Origin: Zygnema cylindricum
Taxonomy: Eukaryota > Streptophyta > Zygnematophyceae > Zygnematales > Zygnemataceae
NCBI GenBank assembly: GCA_037447655.1
Contig: JBBHKE010002140.1
Location: 60,001-124,000 of the forward strand
Direction of reading: 5' to 3'
Length of the DNA stretch: 64,000 nucleotides
The notes under the pieces are model-generated. The model did not search any database. It saw only the letters and a list, made by a program, of their open reading frames with translations, and had not been told where the DNA came from. Below, piece after piece: positions 41,621 through 52,873 of the stretch. How positions within the stretch are numbered: position 1 is the first letter of the stretch; every line of letters begins with the position of its first letter. A program made the position numbers and the translations under genes.

Positions 41621-43397
41621 TTGTATTATCAGGATTCAATTTTAATTTGAAGACCCACTTACAACCGATAGCTTTCCTGTTCGGTGGGAGCTCCACAAGT
41701 TCCCAAGTTTGGGCTTCCATAATTGACTTTATCTCTTCATTTGCAGCCGAGATCCAATGATCCTTTTCAGGAACGGAAAAAGCTTCATGAATAGTAAGCG
41801 GCTCCCCTGTGCTTGCAGAAAAAGCACTCTCAACTCGGTCGCCTCGAAGGCGGCTTCTTTGCCTTCTTCCCCCCGGAAAATCTGACGCGGGAACGGTTGG
41901 TTCCTTAGATTGCCGCACAAGGCGTGTATTCGGAGGAGCATCGACAAAAGGAGCGGTTCCAGAAGGGGTATTAGACGGCCCAGAGGCATTTGGGAGAGAG
42001 GTAGAAGAAGTAGAAGAGGATGGAGTAAAAGGTACCTGCTCAAGAATGATATACTCTTGTATTTTCTCTTTCCTTTCAGCTGCATCCATGCTAAAAACGT
42101 CAACAGATTGACTTTCTTCTTTAATCTGAATATTCCTGGCTGTTTGAAGACATCCTCTCTGAGGATTATACACTCTATAACCTGCAGATTGATCATCATA
42201 GCCTAAAAAGACGCCAGGTACAGATTTTGGACTAAGCTTCCAATTAGGAAGATTATCCAAGATAAAACATTTGCTACCAAAAACTCTAAAATGACTAACA
42301 TTTGGCTTTTTGCCTGTCCAAACTTCATAAGGTGTCTTACCCCTAACAGCCCGGGTTTCCACTCTATTTCTGATATAAGAAGCACAATGAAAAGCTTCCC
42401 CCCAAAACTTTGGATCCACACCTTTATCGGCCATCATAGATCGAGCACATTCAGTCAAAGTCCGATTAAGTCTCTCGGCAACACCATTTTGTTCCGGTGT
42501 GTACGGAGCAGTAAATTCACGAGAGATTCCATTTTCTTTCAAAAAATCAGCAAAGGCATGAGATACATACTCTCCACCATTATCCGTTCGCAAAGCAAGA
42601 ATAGATTTGCCGTGAAGTTTCTCCGCCCAGATTTTGTAGTGCTTAAAGTGAGTGAAGACTTCTCCCTTCTCCTTCATGAAGTATAGGCGACTATATCGGG
42701 AGTAATCGTCTCTAAAGGTGACAAAGAAGCGGCTGCCACCAAGAGAGGGAACTTTGGAAGGGCCGAAGACATCAGAGTGAATAATACCAAGGAGATCTGT
42801 GGCTCGATGATCAGAAACTTGTGGTAGAGGAAGCTTGTGAAGCTTTCCGAGAGCACAACCATCACAAACATGGGACTCTTTTTGACCAAGCTTGACTCCC
42901 TCTATCATATTATGGTTTATCATCTTAGTAAGTCTCTCATGGTGCACATGACCAAGCCTTTTATGCCACAAAACATTATCACATAGGACACTGGAGTACG
43001 CAAAATCAATTTTATTAGCCAGGTCCATGCGGTACAAAAAGTTTGGGCCTCTAGTTCCTACTAGAGCTACTCTTCCATTCTTGCTCACTATTTTCTTGCC
43101 ATTTTTCTGGAGAACCTCAAAGCCTTTGCTTTCAGCTACAGACGTAGAAAACATATTTTTCTTGAACTTTGGAACATACAAGACATCATACAAAGTTCTC
43201 TTAACAACCTTTCCATCTATCACACAATCGAGATCTATGTTTCCTTTGGCATTTGATTCAACAGCATAGCCACAAGCATAAAAGATATGACGTAAAGGAA
43301 TAGAAGACATCTCCTTAAACCAAGACTTGTTCCAACACATGTGTGAAGAGCTGCCGGAATCCATTATCCATCCGAGGTCTTTTTCTCCTTCCATCAT
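41604..43397 (-). pseudogene. Element H: protease, integrase and linker ORF
   Basis: A 597-codon open stretch. Protease GWIMDSGSSSHMC (DSG intact). HHCC with WHKRLGHVHHERL and CDGCALGK. Integrase core with HSDVFGP, RTDNGGEY and NGVAERLNRTL all present. Linker rich in Ser/Pro (SSSTSSTSLPNASGP), then PASDFPGGRR and the RT entry. It begins after a TAA that separates it from gag and ends when a frameshift in ERYKARL brings a stop. The integrase itself looks undamaged. Confidence 0.9.
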
Positions 43398-43403
43398 GTC
43401 GAG

Positions 43404-44350
43404 TTAGGCGAGAGCAAAGAACTCTTTGTCATCAGTTTTTGGAAAACTGATCACATCAGGTGTCGTTTCCTCGGTCTTTTTCTTCTCCAATTCCGTATCC
43501 TCCGCTGAAAATGCAACAATTTTATTCGGAGGTTTTTGGGAAATGGGAGGTCCGCGGTGTCTCCATCCTTTCCGAAAGGTACCTGTTTCAAGAGCTTTTA
43601 TATACAAAGGACAAGCTCTGAAGGAGTGACCATCAGTATAGCAATAAACACATTTCTCAAACTGAGGATTAAACTGATTCCCTTGATATCTATTTTCCCT
43701 CTGAAACTGAGCCGTAAATGCTACAGCTGGTTTTCCAAATCCTAAAACTGTCTGAGTAGCCTCTTCTGCCAAGATAAACTCTATAGCTGTTTGCAAATTC
43801 TAAAGAGGTTTAGACAATTTTTTCATTTCATCTGAGGCTCCTTTAATTCATTAGGAAGCCCCTTTAGGAGAATCATGGCCTGATGATAAGGGGAGAAAGT
43901 CCCCCCAGAACATGCATTTTCTGACAGTAACATTCGAAACCGATTAGTGTATTCCACCATGCTACCACCTGTGTACTTATACTCATAGATTTGACCAGCA
44001 GTTATAATCTCATGCTGGTCACTAGCTTTAACATAAGAAGATTTCAATGCATCCCACAAATCTGATGCCTTTGCAACATTAATATATGTCATATGCAATT
44101 CTTTTGATATCATAAGCTTTACTAAATGCAAAGCCTGGTCATTTTTCTGATCAAAACTGGCATCAGATTCTGCCAATGATCCATTTAACACATCAATAAG
44201 TTTCACTTGCTTGAAGTAAGACTTAACCAAATCTGCCCAATACAGATATTCACGTCCATCAAAGACCGGAATTCGTGAAGGCGGGCCCGTGACCTGTTGT
44301 TCTGAGACAAGTGTTGGTACTGAAGATGAAGAAGATGCAGCAGTAGTCAT
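43404..44350 (-). pseudogene. Element H: Gag
   Basis: ATG at 44348-44350 inside the 5' LTR; 18 codons plus two nt are LTR (MTTAASSSSSVPTLVSEQ), then QVTGPPSRIPVFDGREYLYW across the PBS. It is open to a frameshift in the KEASDEMKK region (about 43845), then re-opens as 43404-43796 with the zinc knuckle CVYCYTDGHSFRAC. A TAA at about 43401 separates it from the protease. Confidence 0.88.
44280..44294 (-). promoter_or_regulatory. Element H: variant half-tRNA PBS
   Basis: GGTCACGGGCCCGCC on the minus strand next to the LTR. It matches GGTTATGGGCCCACC at 12 of 15 positions and is shared in form with L. Confidence 0.7.
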
Positions 44351-45032
44351 CGTAGAACAAATCAAGAGAGGAAGCTTCCACAAATACCGATGCCTGAACA
44401 GCAACTTTGACAGACTATAACTTTCAGAAAAATGCTCTAAACGTCCTGAAAATTTGCCACAATGTAGATAACATACACAGGAACACACACAAAAAATATC
44501 AATCAATTCCGCTTACAAATCTGTGAGATATGTAGAAATGAAATTACATAAAACTGAGTGTACAGTTTTCATATCATTTGTTCCTAATGATCAAATTCAC
44601 TAAGTCCTACTTTTATACACCGAAACTACACTAAGCTGTACGGAGGCATTCCAGCCGTACATCTAACATTCTATCACAAATATTTACACGGAAGTTCAGA
44701 CAACGTAAAGTGATAATGATCTAGTCACGCCTCGTCACTATTTGTTGGCGACGGCTGTCAGCGGTCCGATTAGAGGATTTGGCACCGTAGAATTGACTTC
44801 ACGAAGTCCAGTGGTCCTGCCGAATTTCCGTACGTCCACGGATGACATACTCACGCATTCTCCCAAGTGACGACACGTGTCCCAAGTGTGAATGAACCGT
44901 GAACTCCCAACTTCACTGTCACACTAATTTCGGTAAGTACTGAACCGAACTCAACCAAAAATAGCTTAAGTCCTGAACAGCTCTCTCTCACAGCTGAGGC
45001 ATAAAGAGGACTAAAGCTTTCTAAAAACAACA
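44295..45032 (-). repeat. Element H: 5' LTR (738 bp)
   Basis: Same length and about 99% identical to 39468-40205; visible differences include A/G in AAAAATRCTC, C/G in ACACSGAAG and G/A in TTGGCRACGG. Confidence 0.93.
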
Positions 45033-46200
45033 TTAACTTGTTTCTCTTGCAGTCTTTTGTTGCTTCTCGTTCCAACCTCAAACTCTGATGCCGGAATATA
45101 TGGCTCTCGTGGATTCTTTCGAGCAGTTTGACTTCTCCCTTATCCCTTGATTCCGGGTCTATTTCCACCACGTCTTCCGTTTTGGTTGGAGTTGGCACTA
45201 GGGGTTCCATAGCAAAATCCTCCTCGGTCTAACTTGTACTTGCAAGATCATCATCTTCTCAAAAACTTGGATAGTTAGAAAGCTCAAAGTCATCATAATT
45301 TTTTGACTCAAATCTGATTTTGACTGTCTTTGTATGCTTAAAGGGATTTATTGATTTCCCTTCATCCATAACCATTAGATGCTTCACTAGGATTAAATCT
45401 TCTCTTTTAAGATCATAGACTCTATATCCTTTTACATCTTCATTATATCCTACTGAATAACCTGGTTTTTCTTTCGGATGTAACTTCCAATTTGACCGAT
45501 ATGTGTCTAGACGGAAAACTTGACTACCGAAAACCTTTAAAGTGTGTTACATCTAGTTTTGGCCGGTCCATCTCACATAAGGAGTTTGGCCTAATATTGC
45601 CGAAGTAAGAACTCTATTCTTGGGATAATTAACAAAGTTAATTTCTTTTGCCTAAAATCTCTTTCCTATCTTCTTATCCGACAACCTACTCCTAGCACTA
45701 TCACTTAGTGTCATTTTTAATCTCTCGGTCACACCATTGTGCTCAAGATTTTTAGGGAATGTCTTTTGATGTTGCATTGTATCTTCACTTAGAAAATCCT
45801 CAAACTGATTGGTGGTATATTCTCCCCTATTATCACTCCTTACTCTTTTAATAGTGGTTTCATCAAGTTTCTCATTCCACGCTTTATATTATTTAAAAAC
45901 CTGTGGAGCCTCTGATTTATTTTTAAGAAAGTACACTCTAGAATACCGAGACCGATCGTCAATGATTGTCATCATAAACCTCCTACCCCCGTGTGAAGGT
46001 ATTTTTGATGGTCCCCAAATATCTGTATGGACCAAGTCTAAAACTTTTTCTTCTTTATAAGTGGCTTTATTTAGGAATGGTAACCTGTGTGCCTTACCTT
46101 CAGCTGATCCACTATAGTAACTTAGGTTTTCACTTTCTCCAAACTGAATTCCTTCCACTATTGCTATTTTTTTCTTTTCTTTCAACTTATCTAAATGCAC
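45033..46200 (-). pseudogene. Element G: integrase and linker
   Basis: 45889-46200 carries KIAIVEGIQFGE, the HRLPF segment and the first integrase Asp (LVHTDIWGPSKIPS). The core continues in broken frames with the RSDNRGEY-like and NGVTERL-like sites. 45038-45210 is the acidic linker and the KNPRE..-like segment, after which H interrupts. At least five stops or shifts. Confidence 0.8.
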
Positions 46201-46203
46201 ATG

Positions 46204-47581
46204 TCAAAGCCTCTTATGCCACAATATAATATCATGAACAACAACATAATAAAGTTTATTCTTTTCATTGCTTAAAATCATCCTAAACATCCCTTGGTTA
46301 CCTTTTTCAACAGTAAAATAAACTTCCTCCTCAAAGCTAGCAGAAAAGTTTCCCTTTCTAGTGCTAGTCTCAAAACCCTTATCATCTAACACAGACATTG
46401 AGATGAGGTTTTTGTTTAACTCTGGAATAAACAACAACTTTGGAATAAACAACACATCAGAGAATGTCACTATGGATGTCTTTCCCTCCACTAAGAATTT
46501 TAGATCTACCGATCCTACCATAGTAGTAGTATCTACTCTCCCATCCCCATACTCTATCGCTATACTGGGAATCTTTCTCTTCTTGGTGAATTGGTGTTTG
46601 TCCTTACACATGTGCATAGAGGCACCCGAATCCACAATCCAACCTCCTTCACCTTTTAATCCTCTGAATGCACATTACTGCTTTTGTGGATTTTCCACCT
46701 CGGTCTTCGTCTCCAACTCCTCATCCAACAAGAATTCATCGTCCTCGTCCTCTGATTCCTCCTCATGTACCTGCGTCACAAGAGCCTTTTTCATTCCTCT
46801 TGAAGATCCATCGATCTACCCCTCCTTTTATCAAAGTTCGGTTAGCTTAGAGCACTCAGCCATATGGTGCCCTGGTTTCTTACAAAAATGACATAACCCC
46901 TTGGGAGTCCTCAGTCTCGACTCATCGGACTGATTTTTTTGCCACCCCCCTCCGTAGGTTCCAACCAGTTTTCTGGAATCCTTGTTCCTCCTATCGTTCC
47001 CACCTGCGAAGGCTTGCCCATTCTTTCCTCCCTTTTGGATCTATATCATATTCTCTCGAACGAGAATCATCCCTGCAACAAAATTCTATATCCACCTTCA
47101 GTCAAGCAAGTCCTACACTCAGTTAACTATATTCTACAACTCATCCGGTAACTTCATGAGCAAGCAAGTAACCTTTTCCTTTTCAGTTTCTACTTTTCCA
47201 CCACTCTCTAGCTCCATGAAAAATGTTGCGAGCTCATTACAAAAATCCAACATCTTCCCCCCCTAATATCCATATGCATATTTTTTATGATCAGCCAACT
47301 TCTCTTGCTGAATTGTACTACTTCGGTACATCACTATGAGAACCACCCATAGATCGGATGCCCTTTCTACTTGCAAATGAGGAGATGTAAGTCTTTGAGT
47401 AAGATGGCAAACTATGAAGTGTTTTGCTGCCATGTTATTGTAATCCCATGTATGAATATCACTCTCCTCAGTCCTCGGAATAGGTGACATGAACGCGGAT
47501 TCTAACGTGATCAGAACATGTTGATATTGGTGTTACGATCGGTGTGATTGTCTCATTTTCTTTCCCATTGTCAATCACAAT
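46204..47581 (-). pseudogene. Element G: Gag C-terminal part and protease
   Basis: 46204-46635 begins MDSGASMHMCKDKHQF (protease DSG intact) and runs to HKRL of the pre-integrase region; it contains a small in-frame duplication (LFIPKLLFIPEL). The zinc knuckle CHFCKKPGHHMAEC is legible at about 46855-46896. 47263-47490 is a Gag helical part (NNMAAKHFIVCHLTQRL). It is cut at 47581 by I; the N-terminus is at 54790-55036. Confidence 0.82.
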
Positions 47582-48466
47582 TGTTGAAAAGAGATAATTA
47601 ATAGTTCACATTTCTATTTTAGTTATACTTGAAAAAGAGAGAGTGAGGATCAAAGGCACGCCATGGCTACCACCATATTACGAAAGTGGCAGATTTTGAA
47701 GTAGGGGATATTTTCCCAAAATATTGCCTACGTCCGGATTTGAATCTGGGTTGTGGTTTACTAGGTAGACGTTAGCCTTATCCACTAAGGCGATACCAAA
47801 ACGATACACGTGACGGATTTCAAGGTATATAAACATTAACGCGACTGCAAATTAACACTAAATTAACGAAGAGGAACAATACATGCACGTACGCGAATCC
47901 GAACTGTGTAAAATATTTTTTGACCGGACGACTAGCATTGTAGCCGCCACACGAAGTGAGATTTTGGCGGCATTCAAAGATTGTGTCACGCGGTGCCACG
48001 TGGCGCCGCATTATTTGATACCAGAGAAGATGGGAGGAGGAACCATGGCTCCCGATTTGAGAGGTGTCACCTTGTAGACCATGCCGTACAATGGACGTAC
48101 AATAGGTACATCGCCCATTATACCTTCTTGTACTATATAGTGTTCCTATTGGACTAGGGTATAGTAGTAGGTAGTCGTGAGTAGGCAGACCAAGACTTAG
48201 TGATATTTAGGTACCTCTCTCTAATAGAGCTTTTAACTATAAAGGTCATCTTTGACGAGCCATAGCTTACAGCTCAAGGGAGCAAATTCAGTGATTCTTT
48301 TGCGTTTGACTCAAGGGTGTCTTGTCCTCAGAGGGGTGAGGGTGGTTAGAATATTTTTGTGCCAAGGGGGCACTTATTCAGTGGGAAAGTGGAAGTCGCA
48401 AACATTATCCTAGAAGCTTTACATAGGCAACTCATCCTGTGGGTCAATGGAGACCACATAATTTCA
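47582..48466 (+). repeat. Element I: 5' LTR
   Basis: TGTTGAAAAG...ATAATTTCA. Contents: antisense tRNA-like module (47727-47798), GCCACGTGGC G-box near 47995, GTAC cluster (about 48085-48135), AAGACTTAG (48192-48200), Gag ATG 48447. The leader has TAA at codon 5; the 3' LTR keeps AAA there. Confidence 0.92.
47727..47798 (-). other. tRNA-like module in the I LTR (best-preserved copy)
   Basis: Minus strand: D-arm-like GCCTTAGTGGATAAGGC (5-bp stem) and, 32 nt later, a T-arm-like segment with B-box GATTCAAATCC. The acceptor ends pair poorly. The 3' LTR copy is at 54047-54119. Confidence 0.65.
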
Positions 48467-49088
48467 GGTTATGGGCCCACCCTCTAGGGTGCCCATATTT
48501 GATGGATCAGACTTTTTATATTGGGAAATGATGATGGAGGGAGAACTATTTGAGAAGCATCTATGGGGCATAGTGTTTGGACAAATTCGATGCCCACCTC
48601 CACCTGGGTTTGGAGGGACACGTTATTCTGGCACCTTTGCCACTACAATAGCCAAAACAGCTGCCACCCTCACCGAGGATGAAGATGAGGAAGAAGAGGA
48701 GATTTTCATGGAAGGAGAAAATGTAGGAGTTTCAACTCAAGTGACACCATTGCCAAAGGCGATATCGGCAGGAGCACCATCAGAAACGGTGACAAGGGTT
48801 CAGACCGACAGATCAGAGTATGAAAAGTGGAACTACAAAGACAAGGTTGATAAGCTCTTAATTCTTAAAAGTTTAGCAAAGGGCATTGCCATTCCTCTTA
48901 TGCATGTCAAATTTTCATCTCAGATTTGGATATCACTAGTTAACAAATATAAGAGTGGATCGTTGCCGCAACAACATTTGGCAGAAAATAAGATTGCAGC
49001 TTATACTTATAAGGGAGGAAGCATGAATAATTATTTCAATGATTTAAAAGCATTGTTTGGAGAGCTAGAGAGTGCTGGTAACTCATAG
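48447..49088 (+). pseudogene. Element I: Gag N-terminal part
   Basis: LTR ATG at 48447 (METT, then TAA); open from 48471 (MGPPSRVPIFDGSDFLYWEMMMEGELFEK) for 205 codons. It has an acidic stretch (TEDEDEEEEEIFME) and the Gag helical core to ELESAGNS, then a TAG. Later gag continues with several stops to about 49440. Confidence 0.85.
48467..48481 (+). promoter_or_regulatory. Element I: half-tRNA PBS
   Basis: GGTTATGGGCCCACC, identical to C and F, immediately after the 5' LTR. Confidence 0.85.
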
Positions 49089-49660
49089 TTTGAGATACAA
49101 AGAGTGAACACATTAATGATGAAACTACCTGAAGAGTATGAGAATATCATTTAGCGATTGTAGGATATAGGAGATAGCAATTGGAATTGGGAAAACACAG
49201 TGGGAATGATTTTAGTGAAAGAAAGCACCAAAGAGCTTAGGAGAGGGAGTCTAAGTGTTCAAGCATTGTCAGCATGAGCTGATTGGCGCAAGCATGATGA
49301 GGAGAGAGGAAAAGATCCCTATTGAAACTTTGGTGGAAGAGGACAATGAGGTGGCAGATTTGATAGACAGAGGAGAGGAACTTCTTGAGGAGGATTATGT
49401 CACTTCTACAAGAAATCGGGACACTATATGGCAGAGTGTGTCAAACTTCTAGATCTTTGACTAAAAGATGGACAAGGAACCCCAAACGATGGATGAAAGA
49501 AAAAGGCTTTCCTGACTCAAGTTCATGATGAGGAAGAGGACGAAGAAACCGAAACGAAGAGGAGCTTGAAGAGCTTCTTCTTAATCCAAAAAACACTGAA
49601 AAGCATGTCGATATTCCACGGAGACAAAAGTGTGCTTTCGGAGATAAGAGGGATACACCC
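49089..49660 (+). pseudogene. Element I: Gag C-terminal part, heavily decayed
   Basis: Mixed frames give VNTLMMKLPEEYENII, ILVKESTKELRRGS and a knuckle whose second Cys reads Tyr (CHFYKKSGHYMAEC, about 49399-49440). Frequent stops; no usable ORF. Confidence 0.7.
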
Positions 49661-50773
49661 GAGGATGGGTGGATCATAGACTCAGGGGCCTCAATGCATA
49701 TGTGCAAATATAAGAGGTGGTTCACTAAACTGAGAAAGATCTCAATAGTTGAGATAGAGTACGGAGATGGTAGAGTTGAAACCACAAGTCTAGTTGGAAT
49801 AGTTGACTTGAAGTTTCTAGTTGATAGAAAATCCTCAATTGTAACACTCTTAGACGTTTTTTACAATCCTGAACTTAACAAGAACCTACTCTCAACAACT
49901 GCCCTAGATGAAAAGGAGTTTGAAACAGGAACTAGAAAAGGAATCTTCACAGCAAGCTTTGATATTGAGGTTTATTTAATAGCTGAGAAGGGCAATCAAG
50001 GAATGTTCAGAATTATTCTTTGCAATGAAAAGAGTGTTCTCTACTCGTGTGTAAGTGAGATGATGCTTTGGCACAAAAGGTTGGGGCATGTGCATCTAGA
50101 TAGATTAAAGAAAATGAAGAAAAAAGAAATAGTGGAGGGTATTACTTTTGAGGATGATGAGACCTTCGATGATTGTAGTGGATGTTCCCAAAGAAAGATT
50201 CATAGACTTCCATTTCCAAAAGCAACCACATTTAAGAGAGAGAAAGTATTAGATCTAATTCACACTGATGTTTGGGGACCTGCTAGGTATGCTTCACATG
50301 GGGGGAAGAGATGGATGTTACCCATCACAGATAATTGGTCTAGATACACGAAGGTATACTTTATCAAACATTAGTCAGAGATATTATGATAATTCAAAGA
50401 GTATAAAGTATGGAGTGAAAAGCTACATGAATCCTCAATAAAAGAGATAAAAAGTGATAATGGGAAAGAATACACCTCATGGAAATTTGAAGAATATCTT
50501 AAAGAAAAATGATTTCATCATGAGAAAACTGTTCCCTATAATCCGGAACAAAATGGAGTAGCACAAAAAGTGAATAGAAATTTAGGAGATATGTCCAGAA
50601 GTATGTTAACTGATAAGAGGATAGGGTTACAGTTTTGCGCCGAGTCTATGAACTATGCTAATTTCATCAAAAATAGAGTCTTTATTTCAGCAAATAAGGA
50701 GGAAACTCCGTATGAGAGGTAGACAGGAAGAAAGCCTGAGTTGTCTAGTTTGAGGGTGTTCGGAAGTCAAGTC
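49661..50773 (+). pseudogene. Element I: protease and integrase, first part
   Basis: DGWIIDSGASMHMC (protease DSG intact) at about 49666. The 49694-50374 stretch includes HKRLGHVHLDRL, CSGCSQRK and IHTDVWGPA (first integrase Asp). Stops follow. The second Asp survives (KSDNGKEY), but the catalytic Glu reads Gln (NGVAQKVNRNL). Interrupted at 50773 by J inside the FGSQVYSLD segment. Confidence 0.83.
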
Positions 50774-51787
50774 TGTTGATTTGAGGTAGTTGGTGCCACT
50801 GAAGAAGATGAAGAAGCACCGGCAGCTGCCATGATAATCAATTGTGCAAAGAGGAAACTCTCACGAAATTCCCACAAACAACCAACTTCACAATGAAGCC
50901 CCAAGCAAACCAGAAACACCCTAGGTCTGCAAATATACCACAATATAAAATATACACCAAAAAAACCACATGCAGAATTTCACAAAGTTCTGCCAAAAGA
51001 TCACAATGATCTTATAATTCAAACACACCCAAAAACTGCTTCGCAGTTTTTCCTACACTACAATCCTACTTTTCCTAAAGTAATCTAAGTCTTATATATA
51101 CAAGTGAGCCTACGGTTGATCACACCGTACTAGAAATAGCGTGGTCAATTGGTACACTACTCTTCATTAACAAAATCCCACCGTCGAATGCACATAATTA
51201 TTTCCACCAATGAGATAGCAGCTAGAAATGAAATAGTACGAGGTTAAAGTTCGTCCGCTGAAATGACGGTACAGTCAATACTTCTCTTCCAAAAATGACG
51301 GCGGACTCCGTCCGCTTTCCACTTATTCTTTCATCACCGAAGATGAACCTCCACGTGTAACTTTGGTCCTCAAATGTAACTGTACCTTTTCTTCTAGAAC
51401 AACCAAATTTGACTTTCTCACGGACCGACACGTGTGCCTAGAGTGCACCAAATCTGTGTACTCCCTTTCGAGTTTACATACTCACTAAATCATGTCCTCG
51501 TCATTTTATCTTCACACAAACTGACTCATATTCAAAACACCTTTCTTGCGCAGACTGCTATAACTGCTATGACTCTGCTACGACTGCTACGACTGCTATG
51601 ACTGCTATGACTGCTATGATCTGTCAGCGCAGCTGTGATGTTAGAGCAGCCCAGTTGCGATGTCAGATCAGAGCAGCATAGCAGCACAGCAACCAGTGTA
51701 GAGTGCTCAAGGTTTCTAGCTGCGATGTCAGACTTAGCGCAGCATGACAGCAAGATATAGAGAGAACTCAAGGTTTCCAAAACAACA
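50774..51787 (-). mobile_element. Element J: solo LTR of a clade-2 copia family
   Basis: 1014 bp with ends TGTTGTTTTG...AATCAACA on the minus strand, and a perfect TSD AAGTC (50769-50773 and 51788-51792). No internal domain, so it probably arose by LTR-LTR recombination. It carries its own Gag leader (ATG at 50830-50832, MAAAGASSSSSVAPTTSN), TATATATAAGACTTAG near 51084-51100, and a GACTGCTATGACTGCTA-type satellite at about 51546-51640. Confidence 0.9.
51546..51700 (-). repeat. Satellite in solo LTR J (GACTGCTATGACTGCTA-type)
   Basis: About eight copies of a 9-bp ACTGCTAYG unit, followed by GCAGCGCAGC-like words. It occupies the same LTR position as the GCAGCTGC satellite of A and D. Confidence 0.75.
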
Positions 51788-52790
51788 AAGTCTACAGTTT
51801 GGATTCTGATAAGACTAAATGGAAGTTAGAGGGGAGAGGGAAACCAGGATATCTAGTAGGATATGGTGAGAGTACAAAAGGATACCGAGTGTATGACTTG
51901 AAAAAGAGAGATATCATTTTGGTAAAACACATAGTGGTGATGAATGAAGAGAAGTCCGTTGATCCATTTAAATATAATAAAAAAGTCAAAATCAGATTTG
52001 AAATGGATCAGTTTTCTGACTTTGACTTTGAAAATGAAGAGAATGAAGATGGAGAAAAAGAAAAATCTGAAGATCTACCAATAGAGGAGGAAAGGACAAC
52101 ATCTGAGGTAACGCCACATTACGAAGTGGAAACCAATGAGGAACTTGATGAGACACCTGAACTGGAAGACAGGGGAGCTGAAAATCTTCCTAAATAAAAT
52201 CGTTATATACCGGCGTCCGATTTCGTAGGGGGAAGAAGAAGTAGTAAACGACTTCAAGAAAGACAAGAAATAACCAACTCACAAAGATGTCTCACCCAGA
52301 TGAACCTCATACTTACTTAGAGACCATAAACACCCAAGAAAGCAGTCGTTGGATCAGTGTTATAAATGAACAAATGGCCTCCATCATGGAAGCCAATACA
52401 TGGGAGTTGGTAGATTGCCCACCGAACCGAAAACCGATCGGATGTAAGTGGGTGTTTAAACTTAAATTAAACCCCGACAATACCATTGAGAGCTACAAAG
52501 CTAGGTTGGTTGCAAAAGGTTATACTCAAAATGAGGGGATAGACTATGAAGAAACCTTTGCACCAGTAGTCAGATTTCCTTCTGTTAGAATTCTCTTAAG
52601 TTTAGCCGCAGCAGAGGATATGGAAATACACCAGATGGATATTAAAACAACCTTTTTGAACGGAGAGTTGGAAGAAGAAATTTACATGAGGCAACCAGAA
52701 GGATTCGTGGAAAGTGGGGAAGAAAGCAAGGTATGCAAACTGATGAAATCACTTTATGGGCTTAAACATGCCCGCGACAAAGGAATATAA
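51788..52790 (+). pseudogene. Element I: integrase end, linker and RT first part
   Basis: 51799-52197 continues YSLDSDKTKWKLEGRGKPGYLVGY into an acidic linker (ENEENEDGEKEKSED) and stops. 52287-52790 starts MSHPDEPHTYLETI and carries WELVDCPPNRKPIGCKWVFK, HQMDIKTTFLNGELEEE and LYGLKHARDKGI, where a frameshift breaks [14 protein letters not shown]. Confidence 0.85.
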
Positions 52791-52873
52791 AGCTAGACGA
52801 ATTTCTGACCTGTTAGGGGTATATTAGAATTAGTTCAAGTCACTCCATATATTTATTTGAGGATGAAAATGGA

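Larger units (their letters stand above)
39468..45032 (-). mobile_element. Element H: clade-2 Ty1/copia retrotransposon inside element G
   Basis: 5565 bp with two 738-bp LTRs (39468-40205 and 44295-45032) and a perfect TSD TTAAC (39463-39467 and 45033-45037). LTRs differ at about seven positions by eye (about 99% identity), so insertion is recent, yet gag-pol has about six disabling lesions. Polypurine tract CTTTAGGGGAG adjoins the 3' LTR. Confidence 0.96.

Noticed and set aside
47727-47798. A functional tRNA gene
   Set aside because: A- and B-box-like blocks exist, but the acceptor stem does not pair and the copies sit inside LTRs; kept as a tRNA-like module only.
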